From the NCBI GenBank assembly GCA_937958875.1, contig CALGMJ010000163.1:1-40682 (forward strand): DNA of 40,682 bases, in the 5' to 3' direction. The translations under genes and the position numbers were made by a program. Below are positions 19,101 through 27,437 of this stretch, one piece after another; position 1 is the stretch's first letter; each line of letters opens with the position of its first letter. Below the pieces are notes generated by a model. That model was not told the DNA's origin. It was given only the letters and a program-made list of their open reading frames with translations, and ran no database searches. This DNA comes from an uncultured Verrucomicrobiales bacterium. Its GTDB lineage: Bacteria; Verrucomicrobiota; Verrucomicrobiia; Verrucomicrobiales; Akkermansiaceae.

Positions 19101-22100
19101 TATTTTGAAGAAACTTACGCTATTGATGTGAGTCGCGGGGCCTTACCTGTTGTTGAAATTTCATCACCTGAAAACAGTAGTGTTTTTGAAGCTGCAAATG
19201 GAGCGGTGACCTTCACTGCGACGGCGAGTGATCAGGAAGATGGTGATCTCACGGCGTCTATCGTATGGAATTCTGATATTGATGGATTTTTAGGAACGGG
19301 AGCTTCCGTGGCTTCCGTCCTTTCTGCCGGGGTTCACCAGATTACCGCTAGTGCGGAAGATTCTGATAATTTGGAAACGGTGGCTGAAATTTTTATCCTT
19401 GTCTCTGATGAAAGTGCGGCGGCTTTAGTGACTGATGGTTTGGTCTTCCAGCTAGAGTCGGACTTAAATGTCGCCTTACAGTCTGGATCTACGGTAGCGG
19501 CATGGTTAGATCAATCTGGCCTCGGTAATGATGTCATTGCCGGTGGTGAGCCCGAGCTCGTTCTTAATGCTACTCCGTCAGGTCTTCCCGCGATTACTTT
19601 CGATGGGGTGGATGATAAGCTGGAGAGGGTTGCCGCGAGTGAACCTATCGGCGGAATTCCTGGTGGTTCTGCTCCTCGGACCATGATGATGGTGGCTCGA
19701 TACGAAAGTGCCTCGGCCTGGGCGGGAGTGACCTATGGAGAAGGTGATAGTAACCGAGCTTTTGGCCTCGCGGTCCGACCTAATGATGGAACCCTAGGAG
19801 TGCAAGGTTGGGGATCAGGGAACGATCTTAGTTCTTCCGAGCCCGGAGTGGGTGCAGGATGGTTAACCCAGTCCGTGGTATACGATGGCGGCATTACACG
19901 TCTTTATCGAGGTGGGTTCGAAATTGCTGACTTTGCTCATTCCTATAATACCTCTTTGAATAAGTTGGTCATTGGGGAGGAAATTAGTGGCCTCGGATCA
20001 GTGGCGATGGATGTGGCGGGGATTTTTATTTACGATCGCGTTTTAACTCCTTCCGAGCGTCTCACGATGGAGAGCTATCTCGCTCAGAAATTTTTAGCAC
20101 CTCAGACAGCAACGGCGGTAACGATTAATCAGCCAGCCGATGGGGAGAGCTTCTTTGAAGAGGGGACGATTCAGTTTGCCGCGACCCTAGGAGCAGATGC
20201 CCCTGCAGGGAGTACACTAGCATGGACGTCCAGTATTGATGGAGATATAGGCGCAGGGGATTTGCTCTCTCTCTCAGATTTGAGCGTAGGACATCACTTA
20301 ATTACGGTGACGGCTTTGAATCAGGGGAGTTTCCTTGGGACGGCAGGTATTTTTATCTCGGTAGAATCGCTCAATCAGAGTCCCCAAGTGGTGATCGGCG
20401 GGCCTGCGGATGCTGCGATGAAGCAATCTGGAGTTCCGATTAACTTTGTCGCAGGAGCGTTCGATGCTGAGGACGGGGTTCTTAGTGGCGCTTTGCAATG
20501 GGAGTCTAATCTTGATGGATCACTGGGAATTGGAACTTCGATCATTCGTCCGCTTTCAGTGGGTCAGCACATCATTACAGCTTCGGTGACAGACTCAGAA
20601 GGTGCGGTAGGGAGCGATTCGATTACCCTCTCGGTATCGAATCCATCACCAGGTGCTCTCGTGACTTCCGGTTTGGTGGTTCATCTCGAGAGTGATGCCA
20701 GTGTCTCCACTCTCCCAGATGGGACGACGGTCTCGGAGTGGATTGACCAATCAGGGCTGGGCAATACCGTGATGGCTGACGGCAGTCCCCAGCTGCTCAC
20801 AAATGGAACTCCATCGGGGCTTCCTGCCATTTCGCTCGATGGAGTGGCGGATAAACTCGAGCGTCTTGACTCTGTGAACTCCATTTCCGGTTTGCCGCTC
20901 GGGAATGATGACCGGACGATGATCATCGTGGCCAAATATAATAGTAGCCAGGCGTGGGGAGGAGTGGCTTATGGCACGGGAGCGGTGAATCAAGCCTTTG
21001 GTGCTGTAGTCCGGCATCCTCTAGGGCAGCTCGTTCTTCAGGGATGGGGAGGTGGAAATGATTTAATCAGTTCGGAATCCGGGATCGGATCTGGCTGGCT
21101 GACGCAATCCGCAGTGCTCGATGGTGGGGAAGGGATTCTCTATAAAGGCAATCAGGAGCTAAAACGATTCACCCACAACTATGCGACCTCATTGACTAAG
21201 CTCGTCATCGGAGAGGAAATTTCTGAGGCTGGGAAAGTTGGGATGGAAATCGCCGCAGTGCTGATTTACGACCGAGTTCTCACCGAGCAGGAACGCACAA
21301 ATGTGTGGGACTATCTGGAGTCAAAATACCTTCGGGTAGAAGATGCTGATTCAGGGCCTGAGTTGACGATCAATGCTCCTGATAATGGTTCGATCTTTGA
21401 TGATAATGAGGTGGTCAATTTCTTCGCGACGGCAAGAAATGTGGGCACTTCAGCGCAGCTCTGCTTACCGCCGATTGATGATGTGTATCTTGAGGACGGC
21501 GATAACCGGAATAATACGAATCTCAGGGTGGAGAATTCTCCGAGTCGAGAGCGCATTACTTACCTCAAATTTGACCTGACCGAGCTTCCAGAGTCTCCTC
21601 TTTCCGCAGTGGCCGCTCTGCGCTTGACTGAGAGCAGTGATACGAGTTCAGGAAATACGATCACGCTGAATATCTATCGGGGAGTGAATGCCAATTGGAC
21701 TCCAGGCGAAAACAATTGGAGTGAGACGACATTAGATGAGGACGATCCGAATCTGCCGCAGAAAGATGGGGCCCCGATTGGAAGTTTTACCGGGGTTATT
21801 TCAGATAACACCATCGTAGAATTTGATCTGGCTTCGGTGGTGACTGCACCTGGAATCTATACCTTTATTATTGAGATGGAGGCTTCTGAGTCGGCCAATG
21901 ATGTTGCCTTCGGCTCTAAAGATGGGGGATTCCAGCCAGCTATTCTCAAGGTCACCTTGCCTCATGCGAGTGATTCGATTCAGTGGACCTCAAGTCTGGA
22001 TGGCCCAATCGGCATCGGTGGGGTGATATCGAAAAGTGATCTTTCACGAGGAACTCATGAAATTCTAGCGGAGCTCGATCTCGGAGGTGATCCGCCCGTT

Positions 22101-23558
22101 GTGTTGAGTGAGCGGATTATCACTACGATCTCTGATCTCCAGTCAGACGGCCTCCCCGTGCAGGGCGGGCTCGTCCTTCACCTGGAGTCTGACATGATGG
22201 TTTCAACCTCTCAAACGTCTGAGGTGACTTCGTGGCTCGATCAATCGGGGCAAGGAAATGATTTATTTGCTGCGGGAGATCCTGAACTCATCAATGGAGA
22301 GACTCCATCTGGGGAAGCCGCCATTCGCTTGGATGGTCTTGGGGATAAATTAGCCCGTATTGCTACGGCGAATCCTATCAATGGTTTCCCGAGTGGGAAT
22401 GATGATCGCAGTATCTTCGCGGTCGTGAACTACCGTGGAGCCAGTGCATGGGCAGGGGCTGCTTTTGGACGGGGCGCTCCGAACGCAGCCTTCGGTGTCG
22501 TCACGAATACGAGTGGGAAACAAACCTTACAAGGATGGGGCAGAGGGAATGATCTTCAATCCTCTGGGCTCACCTTTGATCAAGAATGGATCGTGCAAAG
22601 CGGTGTTCATCATGCTGGCCAGGCCACTCTCTATGGGAATGGAAGCCAGCTAGCGCAGTTTAACCATGTTTATAATACCGTGCTGGATCAGATTGTTCTG
22701 GGAGAAGAAATTTCTGGAGCAGGGTTTGCAGATATGGATGTGGCAGCGGTGCTCATATTTGATCGGGCTCTCTCCTCGACAGAGCGCGCTAGGGTAGAAG
22801 CATACCTTCAGGAAAAGTATCTTCTCACAGAGGAGGAAAATGCAGTGACGGTGGGGAATGCACCTACGGTTCAGCTGAACGAGGTCGGCCCGATTGTGCA
22901 TGAAGCAGGCGCCGTCTTTGTTGATCCTGAGGCTCTCCTCATTGATTCTGAGGATGGCTCTAAAGTGATCGCGGCATCTACTCCACTCGATGTGTTTTCT
23001 CTCGGAGTGCAGACTCTGACCTACGAAGGGGAAGATTCTGATGGGAACTATGCCGTAGCAACCATGAATGTAGAAGTCGTCGACACTACTCCTGCGGAAA
23101 TCGTAGTGCCCTTCAAGGGGCCAATCATCCACATGCTTGGAGAGCCCTTTGTTGATCCTAATGCAACGGCCTTTGATCAGAATGATGGGACGGCGAACCT
23201 CGTTTCATCGACTTCGGTAGATGGAAGTGTGCCTGGGCGTTATGTTCTCACTTATCAGCACACCGACCTCGCGGGAAATCAATCTCCACCAGTTTCCGTG
23301 AGTGTCTTTGTGATCGATTTTAGCCAAGTCCGTATGGTCTTTTCCCGGCCAGTTGATCCAGTGAATCCTGACGACCTCCAGATCTCGTTCCCAACGAGCC
23401 GGAGATTTAGCTACACCGTGCAATACACGACAAATCTTCGCCAGTGGAATTCAGTAGAAACCTATCAAGGGACCGGAGGGTTAATTCATTGTATCCATCC
23501 TGGAGCCTTGAATGAACAACGGCTGCTCTATCGCCTGAGAATTCGGAGAAATCGATAA
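16176..23558 (+). CDS. Giant secreted protein: PQQ-type sugar dehydrogenase domain, four LamG repeats, Ig-like and DNRLRE-type modules
   Basis: A 2460-residue exported protein; the signal peptide ends near AHA (38-40). Residues 45-460 form a six-bladed glucose/sorbosone dehydrogenase propeller. CHFGGGIDFGPDG supplies the likely catalytic His (H183), and GLRNPF (R251), IGEVGGN and NFGWPSCEG follow. A PKD-like domain spans about 470-560. Four LamG/concanavalin-like repeats start at about 766, 1088, 1499 and 1998, each with W-x-DQSG-x-GN and a closing Y-x-E/Q-x-K/Y motif. Ig-like repeats sit between them. A DNRLRE-type carbohydrate-binding-like domain (about 1766-1928) lies inside the last Ig repeat. 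Two DUF5011/HYR-like domains (about 2230-2381) and a short C-terminal module ending LLYRLRIRRNR complete it. Probable cell-surface sugar oxidation and adhesion. Confidence 0.82.
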   Translation: MNTDVSCSSRNFREAYLGLIRLSLVLLSSALFFIPQQAHAAPPTGFAVEQLITGLQQPIAMRFLPDERLLVIQKKGVIRIVDVFDTPTPSEVYMNFADPSHPSRLNAGNERGVLDVAVDPDFPAQPYLYFLYTPAFGLNGEAPKLRVSRYTHLENTGLLSSRMDVNSEVVLWEDTQGYDSCCHFGGGIDFGPDGNLWFTTGDHFQGSYAASPAFAGGGVHRIAKDGSIPDGNPFKNDTGPNVKSLVALGLRNPFRCSWDLEANRLYIGEVGGNTQSIAWEDLHIIDYVPGVGGAPGRIVDADFGTAGDDGVFDLINFGWPSCEGLPPHVNFPSCNIDTVGEPLFAYEHTGDTAAITGGEVYRKNQFPQEFEGAYFYADSTRDFIRYLKFNSDGSVASNPNPAPLSPLSPDLMSYPFDLDPTGRIVDLTVGPDGALYFINFTDAGGAFGQSNPTVAGSVGRYVFDGGNSRPVISNFSVTPDEGPSPLPVTFTIEALDPELSAMTYTLFFGDGQTSGAPQPLPQSSPIQLSHNYAADGVYEALIDISDGERRTTQRISVRVGTPPTILTLTSDNDRPGADDTTFRFGDTITFAATASDVEEGNLGGDSFSWDVIFVRPGNVHPALGPVENQASIDFPIPSQGQGFRGPVFYRCFLTVTDASGLSTTSTIDVFPEKADISFDTVPSGIAVQVDGNTVEETPFVLDTLVNFPHVITVPSVQCRDGIRYEFTGWSNGVNTPQQVYPVPETNTSLVANYIDTGVCSEAPTNGLVMRLKGDTGVVINGTDVLSWADQSGNGNDVISLGEPQLIFGALNGLSVVQFDGIDDAMTKTGFNNLPLGSDDRSVFMLARFLQNGGGSAWSGVSYGLAQNNQTFGLTLTPAGSLGLQGWGGNNDFETTPSINGIGRWLNYGVIYSGQNFAQYDNGTPVGTGAHVFNTSEGGIRIAEDLKGNRNLNMEIAEILVYDRAVSEAERLQIESYFEETYAIDVSRGALPVVEISSPENSSVFEAANGAVTFTATASDQEDGDLTASIVWNSDIDGFLGTGASVASVLSAGVHQITASAEDSDNLETVAEIFILVSDESAAALVTDGLVFQLESDLNVALQSGSTVAAWLDQSGLGNDVIAGGEPELVLNATPSGLPAITFDGVDDKLERVAASEPIGGIPGGSAPRTMMMVARYESASAWAGVTYGEGDSNRAFGLAVRPNDGTLGVQGWGSGNDLSSSEPGVGAGWLTQSVVYDGGITRLYRGGFEIADFAHSYNTSLNKLVIGEEISGLGSVAMDVAGIFIYDRVLTPSERLTMESYLAQKFLAPQTATAVTINQPADGESFFEEGTIQFAATLGADAPAGSTLAWTSSIDGDIGAGDLLSLSDLSVGHHLITVTALNQGSFLGTAGIFISVESLNQSPQVVIGGPADAAMKQSGVPINFVAGAFDAEDGVLSGALQWESNLDGSLGIGTSIIRPLSVGQHIITASVTDSEGAVGSDSITLSVSNPSPGALVTSGLVVHLESDASVSTLPDGTTVSEWIDQSGLGNTVMADGSPQLLTNGTPSGLPAISLDGVADKLERLDSVNSISGLPLGNDDRTMIIVAKYNSSQAWGGVAYGTGAVNQAFGAVVRHPLGQLVLQGWGGGNDLISSESGIGSGWLTQSAVLDGGEGILYKGNQELKRFTHNYATSLTKLVIGEEISEAGKVGMEIAAVLIYDRVLTEQERTNVWDYLESKYLRVEDADSGPELTINAPDNGSIFDDNEVVNFFATARNVGTSAQLCLPPIDDVYLEDGDNRNNTNLRVENSPSRERITYLKFDLTELPESPLSAVAALRLTESSDTSSGNTITLNIYRGVNANWTPGENNWSETTLDEDDPNLPQKDGAPIGSFTGVISDNTIVEFDLASVVTAPGIYTFIIEMEASESANDVAFGSKDGGFQPAILKVTLPHASDSIQWTSSLDGPIGIGGVISKSDLSRGTHEILAELDLGGDPPVVLSERIITTISDLQSDGLPVQGGLVLHLESDMMVSTSQTSEVTSWLDQSGQGNDLFAAGDPELINGETPSGEAAIRLDGLGDKLARIATANPINGFPSGNDDRSIFAVVNYRGASAWAGAAFGRGAPNAAFGVVTNTSGKQTLQGWGRGNDLQSSGLTFDQEWIVQSGVHHAGQATLYGNGSQLAQFNHVYNTVLDQIVLGEEISGAGFADMDVAAVLIFDRALSSTERARVEAYLQEKYLLTEEENAVTVGNAPTVQLNEVGPIVHEAGAVFVDPEALLIDSEDGSKVIAASTPLDVFSLGVQTLTYEGEDSDGNYAVATMNVEVVDTTPAEIVVPFKGPIIHMLGEPFVDPNATAFDQNDGTANLVSSTSVDGSVPGRYVLTYQHTDLAGNQSPPVSVSVFVIDFSQVRMVFSRPVDPVNPDDLQISFPTSRRFSYTVQYTTNLRQWNSVETYQGTGGLIHCIHPGALNEQRLLYRLRIRRNR

Positions 23559-23581
23559 ATCTCCACCACATCATTGTTGTT

Positions 23582-24490
23582 ATGAAATCGTCTTCTGAAA
23601 AAATTGTCATCGTAGGTGCCTTTGGGCGTCTGGGGACTGAACTCAGCTTACACTACGGGAGCCGTGTCCCGGTGGTTCGTCTTGGGCGTAAACAGCTGGA
23701 CTTAGCTGATGAAAGCTCGATTCGGAAAGCTCTGGAACCGCTTGATTTTACACTTCTATTTCTTCCTGCAGCTCAGACCCTGGTTGATCGCTGTGAGGAT
23801 GAAAAAGAGGAGGCCTATCAACTAAATGCTCATGCTCCGGGAATAATTGCCAAGATCTGTACAGAAAAAGGAGCGCGAATGGTTCACTTTAGTACGGATT
23901 TTGTCTTCGATGGAGAGAAAGATAGCCCCTATCATGAGGAGGATGCCACTGATCCCATCAGCGTATATGGAGCATCGAAATTAGCGGGAGAGGAGTTCGT
24001 TCTTGCCGCTTCTTCCGATCATCTAGTGATTCGTCTTTCTTGGCTTTTTGGACCTGCAAAGCCAGGATTTCCAGAATGGATCGTGGAGCAGGCCTGCTCC
24101 GAATATGCGCTAGCATTACCTGCAGAGAAACGGGCATGCCCTAGTTATAGTAGCGATATCGTTTCCCTTTTAGATCCTCTTTTATTCCGACCTCAGGAGA
24201 GTGTCGCGAGTGGTGTTTTTCACCTGAGTAATAACGATGACTGTAGCTGGCAGGAATGGGGGCAGGAATGCCTCGATCTCGCTCACGAGATGGGCCACGC
24301 CCTTAAAACGCACCAGATTTCCGCGACTAGTCTCGATACGATTCAAGCCTTTAAGGCTCTTCGCCCAGTGAATAGTGCGATGAGTTCTACAAAATACACT
24401 CGGGTCACGGGAGTGACTCCTAGAGGGTGGAGAGAGGCCCTTAGAGATCATTTTTTTGTGTCAGCTAAGGCACCTCAGGCTTGCCTTTAA
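23582..24490 (+). CDS. rfbD: dTDP-4-dehydrorhamnose reductase
   Basis: A 302-residue extended SDR enzyme that catalyses the last step of dTDP-L-rhamnose synthesis, NAD(P)H reduction of dTDP-4-dehydro-L-rhamnose. It has an N-terminal nucleotide-binding loop VGAFGRLG (residues 11-18), STDFVFDG and the catalytic YxxxK as Y129-GAS-K133. Length is normal. It is the first of four contiguous rhamnose genes in the order D-B-A-C and starts 23 nt after the giant secreted-protein gene, with no visible promoter of its own. Sequence similarity to RmlD is modest around the C-terminal substrate domain, but the gene context makes the call firm. Confidence 0.88.
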   Translation: MKSSSEKIVIVGAFGRLGTELSLHYGSRVPVVRLGRKQLDLADESSIRKALEPLDFTLLFLPAAQTLVDRCEDEKEEAYQLNAHAPGIIAKICTEKGARMVHFSTDFVFDGEKDSPYHEEDATDPISVYGASKLAGEEFVLAASSDHLVIRLSWLFGPAKPGFPEWIVEQACSEYALALPAEKRACPSYSSDIVSLLDPLLFRPQESVASGVFHLSNNDDCSWQEWGQECLDLAHEMGHALKTHQISATSLDTIQAFKALRPVNSAMSSTKYTRVTGVTPRGWREALRDHFFVSAKAPQACL

Positions 24491-24527
24491 GTAAGAATTT
24501 TTAATCTGTTCCATACATTTATAATCG

Positions 24528-25601
24528 ATGAATATTTTAGTTACTGGAGGTGCCGGATTTATCGGCGCCAATCTTGTTCATTACCTTCTTCGGGATGCTG
24601 AAGAAGATCTCGGTATGAGCGTCAGTAAGGTCGTGAATCTAGATCTGCTGACCTACGCCGGAAATCTATCCAACTTAGTCGATGTGGAAACAGATCCTCG
24701 TCATGTCTTTGTCGCTGGGAGTATCACTGATCGGTCTCTTGTACGACGTCTGCTTGAAGATTACCAAATTGACGCCGTGATGCATCTGGCTGCAGAGTCG
24801 CATGTTGATCGCTCAATTGATGAACCAGACGAATTTATTGAGACAAATGTCGTAGGGACATTTCGCCTTCTCGATGAATTTCGCCGTTATTTGAATGGGA
24901 AAAAGAATCGAGCGGGATATCGCTTTCTCCATGTCTCTACAGATGAGGTCTATGGTTCCCTCGGGCCACATGATGCGGCATTTTCTGAGAAGACCTCTTA
25001 TTCTCCAAATAGTCCGTATAGTGCCTCGAAGGCTGGCAGTGATCATTTAGCACGCGCTTATTTCCATACCTATGAGGTGCCAGTAGTGACGACAAACTGT
25101 TCGAACAACTACGGGCCGTATCAATTCCCAGAGAAGCTTTTGCCGCTCATGATTGGGAGGATTTTAAAAGGTGAAACTTTACCAGTCTATGGAGATGGGA
25201 CCCAGATTCGCGATTGGCTTTATGTCGGAGATCACGTGCGAGGACTCACGATGGCTCTCACGCGAGGAAAGGTAGGGGAAACCTACGTGATCGGAGGGAA
25301 GTGTGAGAAGAAGAATATTGAAGTCGTGCGCCAGCTCATCGATGTGGTCGGTGAGCTTGCCCCAGGGTCTGTCTGGAAGACTCCTGAGGAGATCATTTCT
25401 TTCGTCGCAGATCGGCCAGGGCATGACCTTCGCTATGCCATTGATCCTAGTAAGATCACCACTGAACTAGGTTGGGAGCCGAAAGAGAATTTTTCTTCCG
25501 GACTACGAAAGACCGTTCAGTGGTATTTGGATCACCAAGATTGGGTCTCTTCAATCGAAGATGGCAGTTACCAAGGGCAGCGGCTCGGGGTTTTAGCATA
25601 A
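24528..25601 (+). CDS. rfbB: dTDP-glucose 4,6-dehydratase
   Basis: A 357-residue extended SDR enzyme that converts dTDP-glucose to dTDP-4-dehydro-6-deoxy-glucose with tightly bound NAD. The protein starts MNILVTGGAGFIGANLV (Rossmann GxxGxxG). It contains HLAAESHVDRSID, the active-site STDEVYGSLG with its Asp-Glu pair, the YSASKAGSDHL catalytic Tyr-Lys and NCSNNYGPYQFPEKLLPLMI. All are hallmark RmlB segments and the length is typical. It lies 37 nt after rfbD and 19 nt before rfbA. Confidence 0.95.
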   Translation: MNILVTGGAGFIGANLVHYLLRDAEEDLGMSVSKVVNLDLLTYAGNLSNLVDVETDPRHVFVAGSITDRSLVRRLLEDYQIDAVMHLAAESHVDRSIDEPDEFIETNVVGTFRLLDEFRRYLNGKKNRAGYRFLHVSTDEVYGSLGPHDAAFSEKTSYSPNSPYSASKAGSDHLARAYFHTYEVPVVTTNCSNNYGPYQFPEKLLPLMIGRILKGETLPVYGDGTQIRDWLYVGDHVRGLTMALTRGKVGETYVIGGKCEKKNIEVVRQLIDVVGELAPGSVWKTPEEIISFVADRPGHDLRYAIDPSKITTELGWEPKENFSSGLRKTVQWYLDHQDWVSSIEDGSYQGQRLGVLA

Positions 25602-25620
25602 CAAAAAAAATGATAAATCT

Positions 25621-26532
25621 ATGTCAGTTCTGACCCCAAATCGCCATCATCTCGACCCAGCCTGTCAATCGATCCGGAAAGGGATCATCTTGGCTGGAGG
25701 GACGGGGAGTCGTCTCTTTCCGATGACTCATGTAGTGAGTAAGCAGCTCATTCCTGTCTATGATAAACCGATGATTTATTATCCACTCTCGGTGCTCATG
25801 TTTTCGGGAGTGAGAGAGATTCTTTTGATTTCGACGCCCCATGATTTGCCAAATTTTGAAAACCTTTTAGGAGATGGTTCACAGTGGGGATTATCAATTT
25901 CTTACGCAGAGCAGCCGAAGCCTGAGGGGCTGGCGCAAGCGTTCCTGATTGGGGAGGAATTCCTAGCGGGAGATCCAGTGAGTTTGGTTCTGGGGGATAA
26001 CCTCTTCTACGGCCATGATATTAGCCGGGTCTTTTTAAACGCATCGCGAAGAGTGGATGAGGCCACTATCTTTGGCTACTATACCAAGGATCCTGAGCAA
26101 TATGGAGTGGTTGAATTTGATGCTGAGGGGAAGGTGATTTCACTGGAAGAAAAGCCTTCGATCCCTAAATCAAACTATGCTGTTCCGGGGATTTATTTTT
26201 ATGATCATGAAGTGGTCGAAATTACAAAGACCTTGAATCCATCGAAGAGAGGTGAGCTAGAGATTACCGACCTGAATGCTCGCTATCTGGAGCGCGGAAA
26301 ATTGCGAGTAGAGCTGATGGGTCGAGGGACGACCTGGTTGGATACCGGGACCCCGGATTCTCTGGCAGATGCCACTCAGTTTGTGCAGGTCATTCAAAAG
26401 CGACAAGGTCTCAAGATCGCTTGCCTCGAAGAGATTGCCTATCTGCAAGGGCGGATCAATCGCGAAGAGCTGGATCGACAAATTCAAAAGTATGTGAAGA
26501 CTGATTACGGGAAATATCTTGCCGCGCTTTGA
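25621..26532 (+). CDS. rfbA: Glucose-1-phosphate thymidylyltransferase
   Basis: A 303-residue nucleotidyltransferase that makes dTDP-glucose from dTTP and glucose-1-phosphate, the first step of the rhamnose pathway. The signature is GIILAGGTGSRLFPMT, followed by SKQLIPVYDKPMIYYPLS, then LVLGDNLFYGHD, GVVEFD, SLEEKPSIPKSNYAVPGIYFYD and GTTWLDTGTPDSL. The protein has about 20 extra N-terminal residues compared with E. coli RmlA. An internal start cannot be excluded, but there is no better ATG before the catalytic loop. Only 3 nt separate it from the RmlC-like gene. Confidence 0.95.
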   Translation: MSVLTPNRHHLDPACQSIRKGIILAGGTGSRLFPMTHVVSKQLIPVYDKPMIYYPLSVLMFSGVREILLISTPHDLPNFENLLGDGSQWGLSISYAEQPKPEGLAQAFLIGEEFLAGDPVSLVLGDNLFYGHDISRVFLNASRRVDEATIFGYYTKDPEQYGVVEFDAEGKVISLEEKPSIPKSNYAVPGIYFYDHEVVEITKTLNPSKRGELEITDLNARYLERGKLRVELMGRGTTWLDTGTPDSLADATQFVQVIQKRQGLKIACLEEIAYLQGRINREELDRQIQKYVKTDYGKYLAAL

Positions 26533-26535
26533 GGG

Positions 26536-27285
26536 ATGATTACTAAAAAAACAGATTTAAATCAGTGGAGTGGGCTCAATGAGGCAGCTCGCCAGAAACT
26601 TGAAACTCGTAATTACAGTGAGGGAGATCTTGTTGCTAGAATGGGAGGATCAGGAGTTTCGGCAGGGGAGCTCATCACTCATGAGAAAAGCTTGACCTCG
26701 GGATGGATTCCGGGAGTGGAGGTGTTTTCTCGCCAGGTCTATCAACAGAAAGGTCGGGGATATTTCAGCGAGCTAACCCGGCTTTCAGAAGGGAAACTCC
26801 ATGAACTCGGACTCCAGCCTCAACAATGGGCTTCTGCTTTGATGCACCGTGAATCAGCAAAAGGATTTCACATTCATCCTCCCTACATTCCTGAAGGGGA
26901 AAATCCTGAAAATTGGTTTCAAAAGCAGTTTCTCGATGAGCCGGTGGACTATTCGTTGCGGAACTATGATCGTGAGCAATGGGATGTCATGTTTTTCCTC
27001 ATGGGGCGGTGTGAGATGCTCTTGGTCGATGAACGGAAGGGCATGCCTCGACGGCAAATGCGTTTCACCATTGCTGGAGATAGTCAGCCAGGTCCAGATA
27101 ATGCAGCGGTTGTGATTCCACCGGGTGTAGCTCATGCACTGCGTAGCTTAGGGAATGAAGATCTCATCATGACGTACGGGACTAGCACGACTTTCAATCC
27201 GGAATGGGAAGGGCGGATCGCCAGTGCTATCGAGAGTTATCCTTTGCCTGATGATTGGCAGCACTACCTCCAGCAAGGAGAATGA
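26536..27285 (+). CDS. Divergent RmlC-like cupin, probable dTDP-4-dehydrorhamnose 3,5-epimerase
   Basis: A 249-residue protein in the rfbC slot of the rhamnose operon, 3 nt after rfbA. It is longer than typical RmlC (about 180 residues) and divergent, but the order of motifs fits. GVEVFSRQVYQQKGRGYFSELTR resembles the RmlC start, FHIHPP stands where RmlC has its catalytic His segment, and WDVMFFLMGRCEMLLVDER matches the barrel strand with V-D-x-R. VVIPPGVAHALRSLGNEDLIMTYGTS matches the RmlC P-x-G-x-A-H-x-F region. It probably performs the epimerase step, since rfbA, rfbB and rfbD are all present and no other rfbC is seen. An accessory cupin is the alternative. Confidence 0.72.
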   Translation: MITKKTDLNQWSGLNEAARQKLETRNYSEGDLVARMGGSGVSAGELITHEKSLTSGWIPGVEVFSRQVYQQKGRGYFSELTRLSEGKLHELGLQPQQWASALMHRESAKGFHIHPPYIPEGENPENWFQKQFLDEPVDYSLRNYDREQWDVMFFLMGRCEMLLVDERKGMPRRQMRFTIAGDSQPGPDNAAVVIPPGVAHALRSLGNEDLIMTYGTSTTFNPEWEGRIASAIESYPLPDDWQHYLQQGE

Positions 27286-27361
27286 CATTTTTAACAGCGT
27301 AATGACATTGCTATCGGTTCTTTCCTTTTACGATTTCCGATAGTGATGTCCTTCGATGACT

Positions 27362-27397
27362 GGCCAGCTTTTTTGAAGAAAAGCTGGCCTTTTTTTT
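27362..27397 (+). terminator. Strong intrinsic terminator of the rhamnose operon
   Basis: A perfect 11-bp stem, GGCCAGCTTTT (27362-27372) and AAAAGCTGGCC (27379-27389), encloses a 6-nt loop and is followed at once by eight T residues (27390-27397). It lies 77 nt after the RmlC-like gene. A second, weaker pair CTATCGG/CCGATAG (27311-27317 and 27337-27343) precedes it. Confidence 0.92.
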
Positions 27398-27437
27398 GCA
27401 ATAAATTCCAGAACAACACTCTCTCATTTTTAGATCA

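Noticed and set aside
18471-22830. Spaced repeats in the giant gene considered as tandem DNA repeats or a CRISPR-like array
   Set aside because: The similarity is at protein level (LamG and Ig-like modules) with diverged DNA and long irregular spacing.
22650-23132. 160-residue open frame on the - strand inside the giant secreted-protein gene
   Set aside because: It lies wholly within a well-supported coding region, is Cys/His/Arg rich as expected for an antisense frame, and has no recognisable domain or promoter.
24520-24525. TATAAT just before rfbB as a -10 box
   Set aside because: It is only 2 nt from the start codon and has no -35 at the right distance; an AT-rich gap gives such matches by chance.
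27281-27309. Direct repeat AATGACATT twice, 20 nt apart, after the RmlC-like gene
   Set aside because: Only two short copies with no flanking structure; not enough for a regulatory or mobile element.
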